Positions 36,704 through 45,078 of a stretch of DNA of 64,000 nucleotides are shown piece by piece (within the stretch, counting starts at the first letter, position 1; each line of letters begins with the position of its first letter). Made by a program: the position numbers and the translations under genes. Source of the stretch: Enhygromyxa salina (GTDB taxonomy: Bacteria > Myxococcota_A > Polyangia > Nannocystales > Nannocystaceae); the NCBI RefSeq assembly GCF_000737335.2, contig NZ_JMCC02000040.1:47071-111070 (forward strand), read 5' to 3'. The notes beneath the pieces were generated by a model. The model saw nothing but the letters and a program-made list of their open reading frames with translations, was not told the origin of the DNA and did not search any database.

Positions 36704-37321
36704 CTAAGGGCCGCCGGACAGCACCACGTACCCAATCGGGATCGCGGCGCCCGCCAGCACCAAGATCCAGCCGCGCCCCGCCATGCCCTTCTTGCCCGGC
36801 AGCATCAGCATCCCCGAGCTGGCTAGAAACAACAGCAACAGCGCGTAGCCATCGGCGACCACTGTCCAGGCTTGCTTGCCGCGGTTGAGGTGCAGCCAGT
36901 TGGCCAGGCGCAGCAGCGGACGCTGGTGCTGGCCGCGATCGAGGATCGTCATCTTCGCGCCGTCGACGAACAGCGATCGGTCTTCCAGCTGGATCTCGAG
37001 CTCTTGCTCGTACAAGAACACGTCGCTTGGTTGCTCCTCGATCCCAAGCTGCGCGAGCACCATCCGCGCGGCCTCCTGTTCGTCTTCGGGCAGCGGCGCT
37101 GCGAGCACATGCGTGGTTTCGAACTGGGTGTAGTTGGGATCCCAATCCTCGATATGGTTCACCGCCAGCCCCGAGCACGCGTAGACAAAGGTCAGCCCCA
37201 CGACGAGGTAGCCAAGATCTCGATGCAGTGAGCGCAGCCGGGGGCGCCAGCGTACGGGTTTGCGCTCGCGCGCGGGTTGATCTGCGGGGCGTGTCTCGTC
37301 GGCCATGGGTCTGGCCATCAT
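36704..37321 (-). CDS. PepSY-associated membrane protein
   Basis: ATG 37321 is preferred: it lies one base after the stop of the upstream Mo-oxidoreductase gene, whereas the longer frame from 37399 would overlap it. The 205-aa product has a first helix LHRDLGYLVVGLTFVYACSGLAVNHIEDW, a periplasmic PepSY-like segment, and two more helices near the C-terminus (AWTVVADGYALLLLFLASSGMLMLPG; ILVLAGAAIPIGYVVLSGG). Such PepSY-TM proteins often accompany ferric or sulfite/thiol redox proteins. Co-transcription with the oxidoreductase suggests an electron-transfer or anchoring partner, which is inference. Confidence 0.78.
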   Translation of the reverse strand: MMARPMADETRPADQPARERKPVRWRPRLRSLHRDLGYLVVGLTFVYACSGLAVNHIEDWDPNYTQFETTHVLAAPLPEDEQEAARMVLAQLGIEEQPSDVFLYEQELEIQLEDRSLFVDGAKMTILDRGQHQRPLLRLANWLHLNRGKQAWTVVADGYALLLLFLASSGMLMLPGKKGMAGRGWILVLAGAAIPIGYVVLSGGP

Positions 37322-37322
37322 C

Positions 37323-38060
37323 TCATCCGTAGCGTTGTTCCAGCCACGGATCGGCGCGGTTGTGATAGCCGCGGACCTCCCAGAAGCCAGGCTCGTCACG
37401 CTCGACGAAGCGAACGCCCTCGAGCCACTTCGCGCTCTTCCAAAAGTAGAGGTGCGGGATCAGGGCGCGCGCGGGCGCGCCATTTTGGCTGGCCAGGGAC
37501 TCGCCTTCGTAGCGATGGGCCACGAGCGAGTCATCGGCGAGCGCATCATCTAGCGGAACGTTGGCCGTATACCCGTGCGCGGCCTCGAGGATCACATGGC
37601 GGGCCGTGGGCCGGACCTGGGCGCGGGCGGCCAGCTCGGCCAAGCGCACACCTTGCCAGCGGGCACCGAGCCGCGACCACCCCGTGACACAGTGAACATC
37701 GAGATCGAGCTCCACCTGGGGCAGCGACAAGAGCTCGGTGAAGTCGATCTCGAACGGCGCATCGACGGCGCCATGAACCCGCAGACGAAACGCCGACTTG
37801 CGGATGTCGCCGCGGCTCCCCCCCATTGGCTTGAGCTGCTCGATGACCTTTTGCCCGGGCGGCAGTCGGGCGCGGCCGTCCGGCAACCGCTCGCGCCGCG
37901 CGGCCTTGGTCTGCTCGTCCGGGGCCAAGAAGTAGTAGCCACCGAGCGCCGCGATCGTGGTCCCAGCTGCGGCCAGCTTGATGAAGCGCCGCCGATCTTC
38001 CCGGCGTTGGGCCGCCTGGGTCTGCTCGTCGAGGAGTCCGCTTCGCCTGGTCGCGCTCAT
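37323..38060 (-). CDS. Molybdopterin-dependent oxidoreductase, sulfite-oxidase fold
   Basis: The 245-aa protein starts with a twin-arginine-like signal (RRRFIKLAAAGTTIAALGG), so export folded by Tat is likely. The Mo-cofactor domain is marked by SAFRLRVHGAVDAPFEIDF, DVHCVTGWSRLGARWQGVRL, where the Cys would ligate molybdenum, and GGSRGDIRKSAF. It resembles YedY/MsrP-type enzymes, lacking a heme domain. Substrate is unknown. It precedes the PepSY membrane protein gene in an overlapping arrangement and is divergent from the aldolase gene. Confidence 0.85.
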   Translation of the reverse strand: MSATRRSGLLDEQTQAAQRREDRRRFIKLAAAGTTIAALGGYYFLAPDEQTKAARRERLPDGRARLPPGQKVIEQLKPMGGSRGDIRKSAFRLRVHGAVDAPFEIDFTELLSLPQVELDLDVHCVTGWSRLGARWQGVRLAELAARAQVRPTARHVILEAAHGYTANVPLDDALADDSLVAHRYEGESLASQNGAPARALIPHLYFWKSAKWLEGVRFVERDEPGFWEVRGYHNRADPWLEQRYG

Positions 38061-38262
38061 GATCGATCGACCCTACTCCACGGGGCTACGGCCGCGCGGA
38101 GCCACCGGTTACGCGTTGCACCGTCCGCCCCAGCCCTCCACGGGCGCGATCGAGCCATCACGCACGCGGGCCCACCCAGCACAATCCGCGCTCTTGACTT
38201 CGCCGCGGCTGCCAGCGACTGTCCAAACCGATTCCGCGATGAGCGGGGCGAGAGCGACGATC

Positions 38263-39285
38263 ATGAATCAGGACACGCTGACCAGCACTGCACGCGAACT
38301 CGTAGCCCCGGCCAAGGGCATCTTGGCCGCCGACGAGAGCTTCTCGACGATCGGCAAGCGGCTCGCGTCGATCGGGGTCGAGAACACCGAGGAGAACCGC
38401 CGCAGCTATCGGGACTTGCTGTTCTCCACCCCCGGGGTCGAGGCCTACATCTCGGGCGTGATCATGTTCGAAGAGACCCTTGGCCAGCGCACCAGTGAAG
38501 GCAAGCTGTTCACCGAAGCGCTGACCGAGCGCGGGATCATCCCCGGCATCAAGGTTGACCTGGGCGCCAAGCCGCTCGCGCTGCACAACAACGAGCTGGT
38601 CACCTCGGGCCTCGACGGCCTGCGTGAGCGGCTGGTTGGCTTCCGTGAGCAAGGCGCCCGCTTCGCCAAGTGGCGCGCCGTGATTACGATCGGCGACGGC
38701 ATCCCCAGCGAGGCGTGCATTGTCGCCAACGCCCACGCGCTGGCCCACTACGCCGCGCTCTGCCAAGAGGCCGAGATCGTCCCGATCGTCGAGCCAGAGG
38801 TCCTGATGGACGGCGGCCACGACATCGATCGCTGCGAACAGGTCACCTCTCGCACCCTCGGCGAGGTCTTCACCGCGCTGCGGCGTCACGACGTGCTGCT
38901 CGAGGGAATCTTGCTCAAGCCAAACATGGTCATCTCGGGCACTGAGTCCGCGAGCCAGGCCAGCATCAGCGAGGTCGCAGAACGAACCATGCGGTGCCTG
39001 CTGCGCAACGTGCCCGCCGCCGTGCCCGGCATCGTGTTCTTGTCTGGTGGCCAGGACGACGTGCTTGCGACCGCGCACCTCAACGCGATGAACGGTCTGC
39101 ACGTGGACACCCCGTGGGAGCTGAGCTTCTCGTACGGCCGCGCGCTGCAGCAGGGCGCGCTCAAGGCATGGGGTGGCAAGCCGGAGCAATTCGCCGCTGG
39201 CCAAAAGGCGTTCTTCCAGCGCGCAAAGGCCAATTCCGCGGCCTGCTCGGGCCGCTGGGATCAGGGCCTGGAAAAGACCGCCTAG
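38263..39285 (+). CDS. Class I fructose-bisphosphate aldolase
   Basis: The 340-aa protein is of the animal-type class I family: ARELVAPAKGILAADESFSTIGKR at the N-terminus, VPIVEPEVLMDGGHDI, the Schiff-base Lys219 in GILLKPNMVISG, and WELSFSYGRALQQGALKAWGG near the C-terminus. It would interconvert fructose-1,6-bisphosphate with triose phosphates in glycolysis and gluconeogenesis. ATG 38263 is chosen because it directly precedes the conserved domain; an in-frame ATG at 38239 would add eight residues. Confidence 0.94.
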   Translation: MNQDTLTSTARELVAPAKGILAADESFSTIGKRLASIGVENTEENRRSYRDLLFSTPGVEAYISGVIMFEETLGQRTSEGKLFTEALTERGIIPGIKVDLGAKPLALHNNELVTSGLDGLRERLVGFREQGARFAKWRAVITIGDGIPSEACIVANAHALAHYAALCQEAEIVPIVEPEVLMDGGHDIDRCEQVTSRTLGEVFTALRRHDVLLEGILLKPNMVISGTESASQASISEVAERTMRCLLRNVPAAVPGIVFLSGGQDDVLATAHLNAMNGLHVDTPWELSFSYGRALQQGALKAWGGKPEQFAAGQKAFFQRAKANSAACSGRWDQGLEKTA

Positions 39286-39296
39286 GCTGCTTCAGC

Positions 39297-39572
39297 TCAC
39301 TCTTGCTTGCTCGCGGCTCCGCACAGCACACAAGCGCCCGTTTCATCGGCGCGCAACAGCCAGCCACAGCCGGCGCACGGGCGTCCATCCACGACCGGCT
39401 GGGGCTGCCCGTGGGTGGATTCAACACCCACGCCATAGTGCTCGAACAGCGCGCCAAAGCTGGACTTCGCCGCCTTCGCGGTCGACCGGGGCGCGAGCGG
39501 ACTCGACCCCGCTAACCGCGACTGAACTCGAGGTGGAGCAAGGCGACGCGCCCGCGGTGCCTGATCCGGCAT
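39297..39572 (-). CDS. Small zinc-ribbon-like protein
   Basis: The 91-aa product ends in a treble-clef-like cysteine pattern, CAGCGWLLRADETGACVLC, two CxxC pairs 15 residues apart. The N-terminal half is basic and Pro/Ala-rich. No family is recognised. ATG 39572 is the closest start that keeps the frame short of the next gene. It converges with the aldolase gene 11 bp away. Confidence 0.6.
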   Translation of the reverse strand: MPDQAPRARRLAPPRVQSRLAGSSPLAPRSTAKAAKSSFGALFEHYGVGVESTHGQPQPVVDGRPCAGCGWLLRADETGACVLCGAASKQE

Positions 39573-39699
39573 CGTGGAACTGTAGCACCTGAACCCCCGA
39601 GCCCCCGCTTCGATTGGCGTGCGACTGGCAATGGCTCCATGTGCGCCGTCGTCCCACATCTGCGTTACACTGCGCGACCCCCCCCCCACGAGGTCTCTC

Positions 39700-40557
39700 A
39701 TGAAACAAGTCGTTCTCAAGTCGATATTGGTGGTCCTGCCGCTCGCCCTCGCGATTCCGGCGATCGCCGCTCCCCCCACAGTCGAAGCCGAGGTCGCCGT
39801 CGAGGTCAGCGATGAAGAGGCCCTCGATGACGACATCTTGATGGTCATCGACCTCCCGATCGCCGCCGACGAAGCCCGCGACGCTGGGCTCGAAGAGGCC
39901 GAGATCACCGAGGCCCTCGACGCCGCCGAGCAATCCGCGGTGTCCGCCGCGATCATCACCGAGGCCCTCGACGACGAAGCCGAGCACTTCCGCGGCAAGG
40001 GCAAGCGCAAAGCGTTTGGCCTGTGGGTCAAGGTGCAGATCGCCGAGGGCGTGCGGGGCAAGGAGCTTGCTGCGCTGATCCGTGATCGCAAGGAAGACTT
40101 CGCCGAGTTGACCGACGAAGAGAAGGCCGAACTCGACACAAAGATCAAAGAGCTGGCGATCAAGCATCACGCACATCGCAAGGCGTTGCACGCCAAGCGC
40201 AAGCAGCTACACGAAGAGGGTAAAGAGCTCCGCTTCGAAGGTAAGGAGCGCCACGACAAGATGGTCGCAAAGGCCGAGGAGCGGCACGCAGAGGCCAAGG
40301 CCATCTGGAAACAAGCCAAGAAGGCCAACAAGATGGCCAAGCACGGCGAGAAGATGGACGAGCACGCCGAGAAGATGGACGAGCACGCCGACAAGATGGA
40401 CGAGAGGCTCGAGAAGCGCGAAGAGAGGCTCGAGAAGCGCGAAGAGATGCTCGAGAAGCGCGACGAGAAGCTCGAGAAGCGCGACGAGAAGCTCGAGAAA
40501 CGCGACGAGAAGCTGCAAAAGCACGGCGGCAAGCCCGGCAAGCAAGGTCCCAAGTGA
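39700..40557 (+). CDS. Secreted coiled-coil protein with heptad repeats
   Basis: ATG 39700 gives 285 aa with a signal peptide cleaved after about residue 23 (LVVLPLALAIPAIAA). An acidic helical part (about 24-95) precedes a charged coiled coil. The C-terminal 90 residues consist of 7-residue units: KMDEHAE three times, then LEKREER and LEKRDEK about six times. The DNA of these units repeats nearly exactly, so the array is a recent expansion. An alternative start at 39619 is rejected because the signal peptide begins at 39700. The lipoprotein gene starts 11 bp later, probably in one operon. Confidence 0.78.
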   Translation: MKQVVLKSILVVLPLALAIPAIAAPPTVEAEVAVEVSDEEALDDDILMVIDLPIAADEARDAGLEEAEITEALDAAEQSAVSAAIITEALDDEAEHFRGKGKRKAFGLWVKVQIAEGVRGKELAALIRDRKEDFAELTDEEKAELDTKIKELAIKHHAHRKALHAKRKQLHEEGKELRFEGKERHDKMVAKAEERHAEAKAIWKQAKKANKMAKHGEKMDEHAEKMDEHADKMDERLEKREERLEKREEMLEKRDEKLEKRDEKLEKRDEKLQKHGGKPGKQGPK

Positions 40558-40568
40558 GGAACGGAGCC

Positions 40569-40931
40569 ATGACCATGCGCACGATCATCACCACCGCCAT
40601 GATGGGCCTCGCCCTCACGCTTGGCGCCTGTGACAAGGCCGAGCCGGCCAAGGCCGACAAGCAAGCCAAGGCCGATCCGGGTGCCAAGCCCGCCGACGCC
40701 GACAAGCTCGCCAACGCCGACAAGCCCGACGACGCCGTTGACGCGCCCGCGCTCGACCCCAAGGTCGAGAAGGCCGTCAACGTCGCCAACATGATCGCCA
40801 ACGATCCAGCCGCGGCGGACAAGATCCTCGATGAGGCCGGCCTCGACCGCGACAGCTTCGAGGCGATGCTCTACGAGATCGCCCGCGATCCAGATCTGTC
40901 CAAGAGCTACGCGATCGCCCGCGAAGTCTGA
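40569..40931 (+). CDS. Small Asp/Ala/Lys-rich lipoprotein
   Basis: ATG 40569 gives 120 aa with a lipoprotein signal and lipobox ALTLGAC. A linker of Lys-Ala-Asp-Pro repeats (about 22-55) is followed by a single helical domain (ANMIANDPAAADKILDEAGLDRDSFEAMLYEIARDPDLSKSYAIAREV). A GTG at 40554 overlaps the previous stop and is an alternative start. No family is recognised; proximity suggests co-expression with the coiled-coil protein. Confidence 0.75.
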   Translation: MTMRTIITTAMMGLALTLGACDKAEPAKADKQAKADPGAKPADADKLANADKPDDAVDAPALDPKVEKAVNVANMIANDPAAADKILDEAGLDRDSFEAMLYEIARDPDLSKSYAIAREV

Positions 40932-41173
40932 GCCCGGGTCCGACGCGGGGTGTTTCACTTCGCGGCGCGGAGCAACTCACAGCCCGGTGGTCGCCGGACA
41001 CGTCTGCCCACATGGCGACGTGCTCCGGCGTCTCCAATTCTAGTACCCTGCCGCCATCGCGGCCGGCGCAGTGCCGCCAGCGCGCGCGCCCGCAACGGGG
41101 GTCCGCCCACAAATTCTTGCGTTTGTGCGGTTGGGGGGTGACGACCGGCGCGGGCTTGCATAGGTTGCTGCCC

Positions 41174-41653
41174 TTGGCCCGCACCAAGAAAAAGCGCCAG
41201 CTCGGCGATGAGACGATCGAGGACAACCGCAAGGCGCGGCACGAGTTCGAGATCCACGAAGAGCTCGAGGCCGGCATCATGCTCCACGGCAGCGAGGTCA
41301 AGTCGATCCGTGATCATCGGGTGAGCCTCAAAGAGGCGTTCTGCCAGTTCCGCGGCGACGAGCTGTTCTTGATGCAGGCCCACGTGGCCGAGTTCGTCCA
41401 GGCCCACGCCCGCAACCACCCGCCGTTGCGGCCCCGTAAGATCCTGCTGCATCGGCGCGAGCTCGACCATCTGCGCGACGCCGTCAAGCTGCAGGGCCTG
41501 ACGATCATCCCGCTGGCGATGTACCTCAAGGGCCGCAACATCAAGGTGTTGATCGGGCTCGCGCGCGGCAAGAAAGTCCACGACAAGCGGGCTTCAATCA
41601 AAGAGCGCGAGCAAAAACTAGAGATGCAACGAGCGGTGCGCGAGCGGTGGTGA
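41174..41653 (+). CDS. smpB: SsrA-binding protein SmpB
   Basis: The 159-aa product carries SmpB signatures: NRKARHEFEIHEELEAGIMLHGSEVKSIRDHRVSLKEAFC, ELFLMQAHVAEF, RPRKILLHRREL, and the C-terminal basic tail KREQ/VHDKRASIKEREQKLEM. It binds tmRNA and is essential for trans-translation. The TTG at 41174 gives a normal length; the frame is open to 41012, but the longer N-terminus is Ser/Arg/Pro-rich and not SmpB-like. The downstream gene overlaps its stop by 4 bp (GTGA). No tmRNA gene was recognised here. Confidence 0.93.
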   Translation: MARTKKKRQLGDETIEDNRKARHEFEIHEELEAGIMLHGSEVKSIRDHRVSLKEAFCQFRGDELFLMQAHVAEFVQAHARNHPPLRPRKILLHRRELDHLRDAVKLQGLTIIPLAMYLKGRNIKVLIGLARGKKVHDKRASIKEREQKLEMQRAVRERW

Positions 41654-42279
41654 GCGAGGAGCAGCGACAAGCCGCGCTCACCGAGCTCGACGCGCTGCTC
41701 TCACTCGCCACCACTGGGCCGCTCGATGCGGCGGCGTGCCAACGCGTGCTCGAGCTGAGCGTGCTGGTGCCAGGTCGCATGCGGCGGATCGTCAATGCGC
41801 TGGGCCAGCAGCGGGACGCGGCCGCCGTCGATGTGCTGCTGGCGCTCCCAACCGGCACACCGGGGGTCGTCGAGGCGGTGTTCGCCGCGATCCGCCACGG
41901 CGTCGCCCGCGAGCGTCCCGATCGCGTGGTCTACCCACGCATGCTCGCGCTCGAGTTTCGCAGCTCGAACGCGCGGCGCTTCCCGCTGCTGCTCGAGCGC
42001 GCGGTCGCAGCGTTTGGCGACGATCTCGAGCGCATCCGCGTCGAGGGCCGGCTTCGCTATCGCCTCGCGCTGATCGAGCAGGACCCAGCGGCGCCGCAGC
42101 TGCTCGCCCGCGTCGCGCCGCTCGAGCTCGACATCGAGAGCCTGCACCGCGACCTCGCGCGGCTGCGTGGGGTCCGCTTGTGGCTCAACGGCTGGCGCTT
42201 CGACGATCACAGCAACCTGCCGCCGCCCAGCCGCGCGCCGCTACTGCGCGCGTGGTTCGAGTCGCTGCGCAGCGCGTGA
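41650..42279 (+). CDS. Helical hypothetical protein, co-transcribed with smpB
   Basis: Starts GTG 41647 or 41650; the latter overlaps the smpB TGA as GTGA and is preferred. The 209-aa product is all-helical, Leu/Ala/Arg-rich, with repeated ARR and LERAV patterns of the HEAT/ARM or armadillo-like kind (DAAAVDVLLALPTGTPGVVEAVFAAIRHG; RFPLLLERAVAAFGDDLERIR). Translation coupling with smpB is likely. No function is recognised. Confidence 0.7.
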   Translation: MSEEQRQAALTELDALLSLATTGPLDAAACQRVLELSVLVPGRMRRIVNALGQQRDAAAVDVLLALPTGTPGVVEAVFAAIRHGVARERPDRVVYPRMLALEFRSSNARRFPLLLERAVAAFGDDLERIRVEGRLRYRLALIEQDPAAPQLLARVAPLELDIESLHRDLARLRGVRLWLNGWRFDDHSNLPPPSRAPLLRAWFESLRSA

Positions 42280-42298
42280 ACCCTGCATGCCCCACGCT

Positions 42299-43657
42299 TC
42301 AGCGCTCGAACACGGCGATCGACTCGACGTGGGCGGTGTGCGGGAACATGTCCATCACGCCCGCGGCGAGCAGCCGGTAGCCGTGGCGCGAGATCAAGCT
42401 GGCCGCGTCGCGGGCCAGGGTCTCGGGCGAGCACGCCACATACACGACGCGCTTGGCCGCGATCGCCTCGAAGTGCTCGACGATCCCGGCGGCGCCGGAA
42501 CGCGGCGGATCCAGGAGCACGCGATCGAAGGGGCCGGTCGGCCACTCGAGCGCCGCGGGCTCTTGGTACAGGTCGCGCTGCTCGAAGCTCAGGTTGGTCA
42601 TGCCGTTGGCCGCGGCGTTGGCCCGCGCCCGCTCGATCAGCGCGGCGTCGCCCTCGATCCCGACCACGTGCCCGGCGTGGCGGGCGATCGGCAGGCTGAA
42701 ATTGCCGAGCCCGCAAAATAGGTCGAGCACGCGGTGACCTGGCTCGAGCTCGAGGAGCTCCACGGCCCGGCTGATCATCGCGCGGTTGAGCGGCGCGTTG
42801 ACCTGCACGAAGTCGGTTGGACGAAAGCCGATCTTCACGTCGAACTCGGGCAGCGAGTAGTGCAGCAGATCCCCGCGCGCGGGGTCCAGCGGCGCGACGG
42901 TGTCGAGCCCGCCGGGCTGCAAGAACACCCTGACGCCACGCTCTGCCTCGAACGCGCGCAGTCGCTCGAGGTCGGCTTCGCTCGGGGGATCCAACACCCG
43001 AAACACCAGCGCGAGCTCGTCGTCGCCGACCGACACTTCGATCTGTGGGGTCCGGGACGCCACGCTCAGCGACTCGATCAACACAGCGAGCGCGGGGATC
43101 AAGCTGTCGGGATCGTTCCCCTGCGCAGGATTCGCCGGACTCGCGAGCACCTCGCAGCCAGAGAGATCAGCCACGAAGCGGCGATCTTTCTCGCGGAAGC
43201 CGACCAACACCTTGCCCTTCTTGGGGACCAGCTTCGCGCCCAACCTCGCGCGCCTGCGGTAGCCAAACGCCGGTCCACGCAGCGCCGGCAGCACGCGCTC
43301 GGGCGTGACGCCGTGCTCGGCGAAGTCGGCGAGCAGCAGCGCCTGCTTGAAGGCGATCTGCGCGTCGTGATCCATGTGCATCAGCGAGCAGCCTCCGCAC
43401 AGGCCGTAGTGACGGCAGCGAGCCTCGACGCGCGTGGCAGCGGGCTCGAACACCTGAACGGTGCGAGCTGCGTCGTTTTGGCCTTCGCGCTCGGCTCGGA
43501 GCAGCTCGACCGACTCACCCGGCAGCGCTCCATCGACGCGGGCCTCTCGCGGCCGCCCGCCTTCACCGGCTGGCAGGATCGCGCGACCGCGGCGATCGAG
43601 CTCACCCACGACCCCGCGCTCGGGCTCCCACTTCTTGCGTCGACGACCGCGGGCCAT
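42299..43657 (-). CDS. rlmD: 23S rRNA (uracil-5-)-methyltransferase, RlmD-like
   Basis: The 452-aa protein has an N-terminal TRAM-like domain, a 4Fe-4S cysteine set at residues 81, 87, 90 (CRHYGLCGGC) and 168 (DLSGCEV), and a Rossmann methylase with VLDLFCGLGNFSLPIA. The catalytic nucleophile Cys409 (VACSPETL) and general base Glu445 (HVESIAVFER) are present. The family includes RlmD, RlmC and the tRNA enzyme TrmA; the iron-sulfur Cys set favours RlmD (U1939). Start ATG 43657. It converges with the smpB-linked gene. Confidence 0.9.
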   Translation of the reverse strand: MARGRRRKKWEPERGVVGELDRRGRAILPAGEGGRPREARVDGALPGESVELLRAEREGQNDAARTVQVFEPAATRVEARCRHYGLCGGCSLMHMDHDAQIAFKQALLLADFAEHGVTPERVLPALRGPAFGYRRRARLGAKLVPKKGKVLVGFREKDRRFVADLSGCEVLASPANPAQGNDPDSLIPALAVLIESLSVASRTPQIEVSVGDDELALVFRVLDPPSEADLERLRAFEAERGVRVFLQPGGLDTVAPLDPARGDLLHYSLPEFDVKIGFRPTDFVQVNAPLNRAMISRAVELLELEPGHRVLDLFCGLGNFSLPIARHAGHVVGIEGDAALIERARANAAANGMTNLSFEQRDLYQEPAALEWPTGPFDRVLLDPPRSGAAGIVEHFEAIAAKRVVYVACSPETLARDAASLISRHGYRLLAAGVMDMFPHTAHVESIAVFER

Positions 43658-43736
43658 GGGCGCGGGGTCTACACCGCATCAGCGGCCAAGCCCAGCCCGC
43701 TGATGACGCCCCGCGACGAGCGGCCGCCCACGAGTA

Positions 43737-43752
43737 GGCGAGAAGCCTCGCC
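43737..43752. terminator. Hairpin related to that at 33387
   Basis: GGCGAGAAGCCTCGCC forms a 6-bp stem with an AAGC loop, 20 bp after the stop (43772) of the minus-strand membrane protein gene. It matches the loop and stem core of the 33387 hairpin. Confidence 0.4.
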
Positions 43753-43771
43753 CACCCGCAACGCAGCGCGC

Positions 43772-44374
43772 TCAGAGGTTGTCGAAGTCGCTGCCAGGGG
43801 CCTTGGGCGTCGGCTTGGGCTTGGGCTTGGGCTTGTTGCGGACCCGCGGCTTGGGCTTGGACTTGGCGGCCAGCTCTTCGGCTTTTAGCTGGGCGGTGAG
43901 CCGCTGCGCTTCGACTCGGGCGTAGGCGGCCTGGACCTCGGCTCGCTCGGCGGCCATCGCCTGGGCCTGGGCCTGCTCGACCGCGAGCCGGTGCGCTGCA
44001 GCGGCCTGGGCCTGCTCTTGTTGCTGCGCGGCGGTGTCTTCGGCGACGATCGGCGCCTCATCGTTGACTTCACCGCCACCACCCCCAAACGTGACGAGCG
44101 CCGCTACGGCGACTGCCGTGAGCGACGCTGCGATGATACCGACGATCTTGACGGTGGAGTTGGAGGTGGGCGCCGGGGGGATCACGCCGGCTGCCGCGGC
44201 CGCCGCGGTGGCCATTTCGTGGGTCGAGTCCACCCGCACCGCCGGCTTCGGCTCGATGTCGGGGACCAACGCGACCGCCGACTGGCTGGGCGGGGTCATG
44301 GCCAGCTCGTCGACGAGTTGGCCGAGAAGGTCATCAAATTCCGATTCAGCTTGTTTTGGGGCTCGAGAACTCAT
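43772..44374 (-). CDS. Membrane-anchored coiled-coil protein with Lys/Pro tail
   Basis: ATG 44374 gives 200 aa. A cytoplasmic N-terminus (about 1-75) is followed by one membrane helix (TVKIVGIIAASLTAVAVAALVTF), a Gln/Ala-rich coiled coil (about 115-165) and a C-terminal Lys-Pro repeat (KPKPRVRNKPKPKPKPTPKAP). The layout resembles TonB/TolA-like periplasm-spanning proteins, but the terminal domain is missing, so that is only a comparison. Longer frames upstream are Ser/Arg-rich and rejected. It is divergent from the small membrane protein gene. Confidence 0.7.
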   Translation of the reverse strand: MSSRAPKQAESEFDDLLGQLVDELAMTPPSQSAVALVPDIEPKPAVRVDSTHEMATAAAAAAGVIPPAPTSNSTVKIVGIIAASLTAVAVAALVTFGGGGGEVNDEAPIVAEDTAAQQQEQAQAAAAHRLAVEQAQAQAMAAERAEVQAAYARVEAQRLTAQLKAEELAAKSKPKPRVRNKPKPKPKPTPKAPGSDFDNL

Positions 44375-44566
44375 GGCAACACTCCAAACGGTAAGGGTCC
44401 TCATCAGATCTACACTCATTTCGCGGCGTGTCGAACGCCCGCGATCCTGCAACTCGATCCGCCAGCGGACACAAAGTTGGCCACCCGTGCCATTTGCACT
44501 GGACCCAGCGGCGAAATTGCAACTTGACCGCGAGCACTGCGAACACACGCTTTGCCAGCCGCCGCC

Positions 44567-44854
44567 ATGAACACCACAGCTCCACAATCACGACACTCGC
44601 AGCGCCCCATGAAGCTCAGCTTGCTCGCGCTGCTGATGATCCCCCTGCTATTGATCCTCAATGTGCCCGTGCTCGCGGCGGTGGTCCCGAGCGCCCTGCT
44701 GACGGTCGCCTCGGTCGTGTCGTTTGGCGCGGCGGCCCACGAGCAACGCTCGCTGCCTCCAGCCGCGCAGGTGCTTGGTCCACAACACGTCCACGACCTG
44801 CAGCGGCTCGCGGCGGCGACCCCGATCGAAGCGCGGACGAAGCGGGTTGGGTAG
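44567..44854 (+). CDS. Small hydrophobic membrane protein
   Basis: ATG 44567 gives 95 aa (ATG 44609 would give 81). The core is two hydrophobic stretches (LSLLALLMIPLLLILNVPVLAAVV and SALLTVASVVSFGAAA), followed by a short amphipathic tail. No family is recognised. The hydrophobic periodicity and the divergent gene on the other side support a real gene; an overlapping minus-strand frame is Arg/Ser-rich and rejected. Confidence 0.5.
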   Translation: MNTTAPQSRHSQRPMKLSLLALLMIPLLLILNVPVLAAVVPSALLTVASVVSFGAAAHEQRSLPPAAQVLGPQHVHDLQRLAAATPIEARTKRVG

Positions 44855-45078
44855 CAGCTCCACGCGGACGGCGGCCCCGCTCTCAGGTTGAATTTCCGCG
44901 CGGGTGAATGGTCTTCACGCGGGCGCCAAGTGTGTGAGCGCTTGCTCGCCCGCTGCGGCCAAGCCTTCACAGCCATCGTTCAGGGCCTTCCACGGGCTGT
45001 TTGGGGCCATCGCTGAACGCCGGGTCTGGGGCGGTTTAGCGCGGGCCGGCAAAGTGCTTTCATGCCTGCGCCAGAGCC

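Noticed and set aside
41012..41173. N-terminal extension of SmpB from ATG 41012
   Set aside because: The extension is Ser/Arg/Pro-rich, unlike any SmpB; TTG 41174 gives the usual length.
44416..44976. Minus-strand frame of 186 codons over the small hydrophobic gene
   Set aside because: Composition is Arg/Ser/Cys-rich with no domain pattern; the plus-strand hydrophobic protein fits better.
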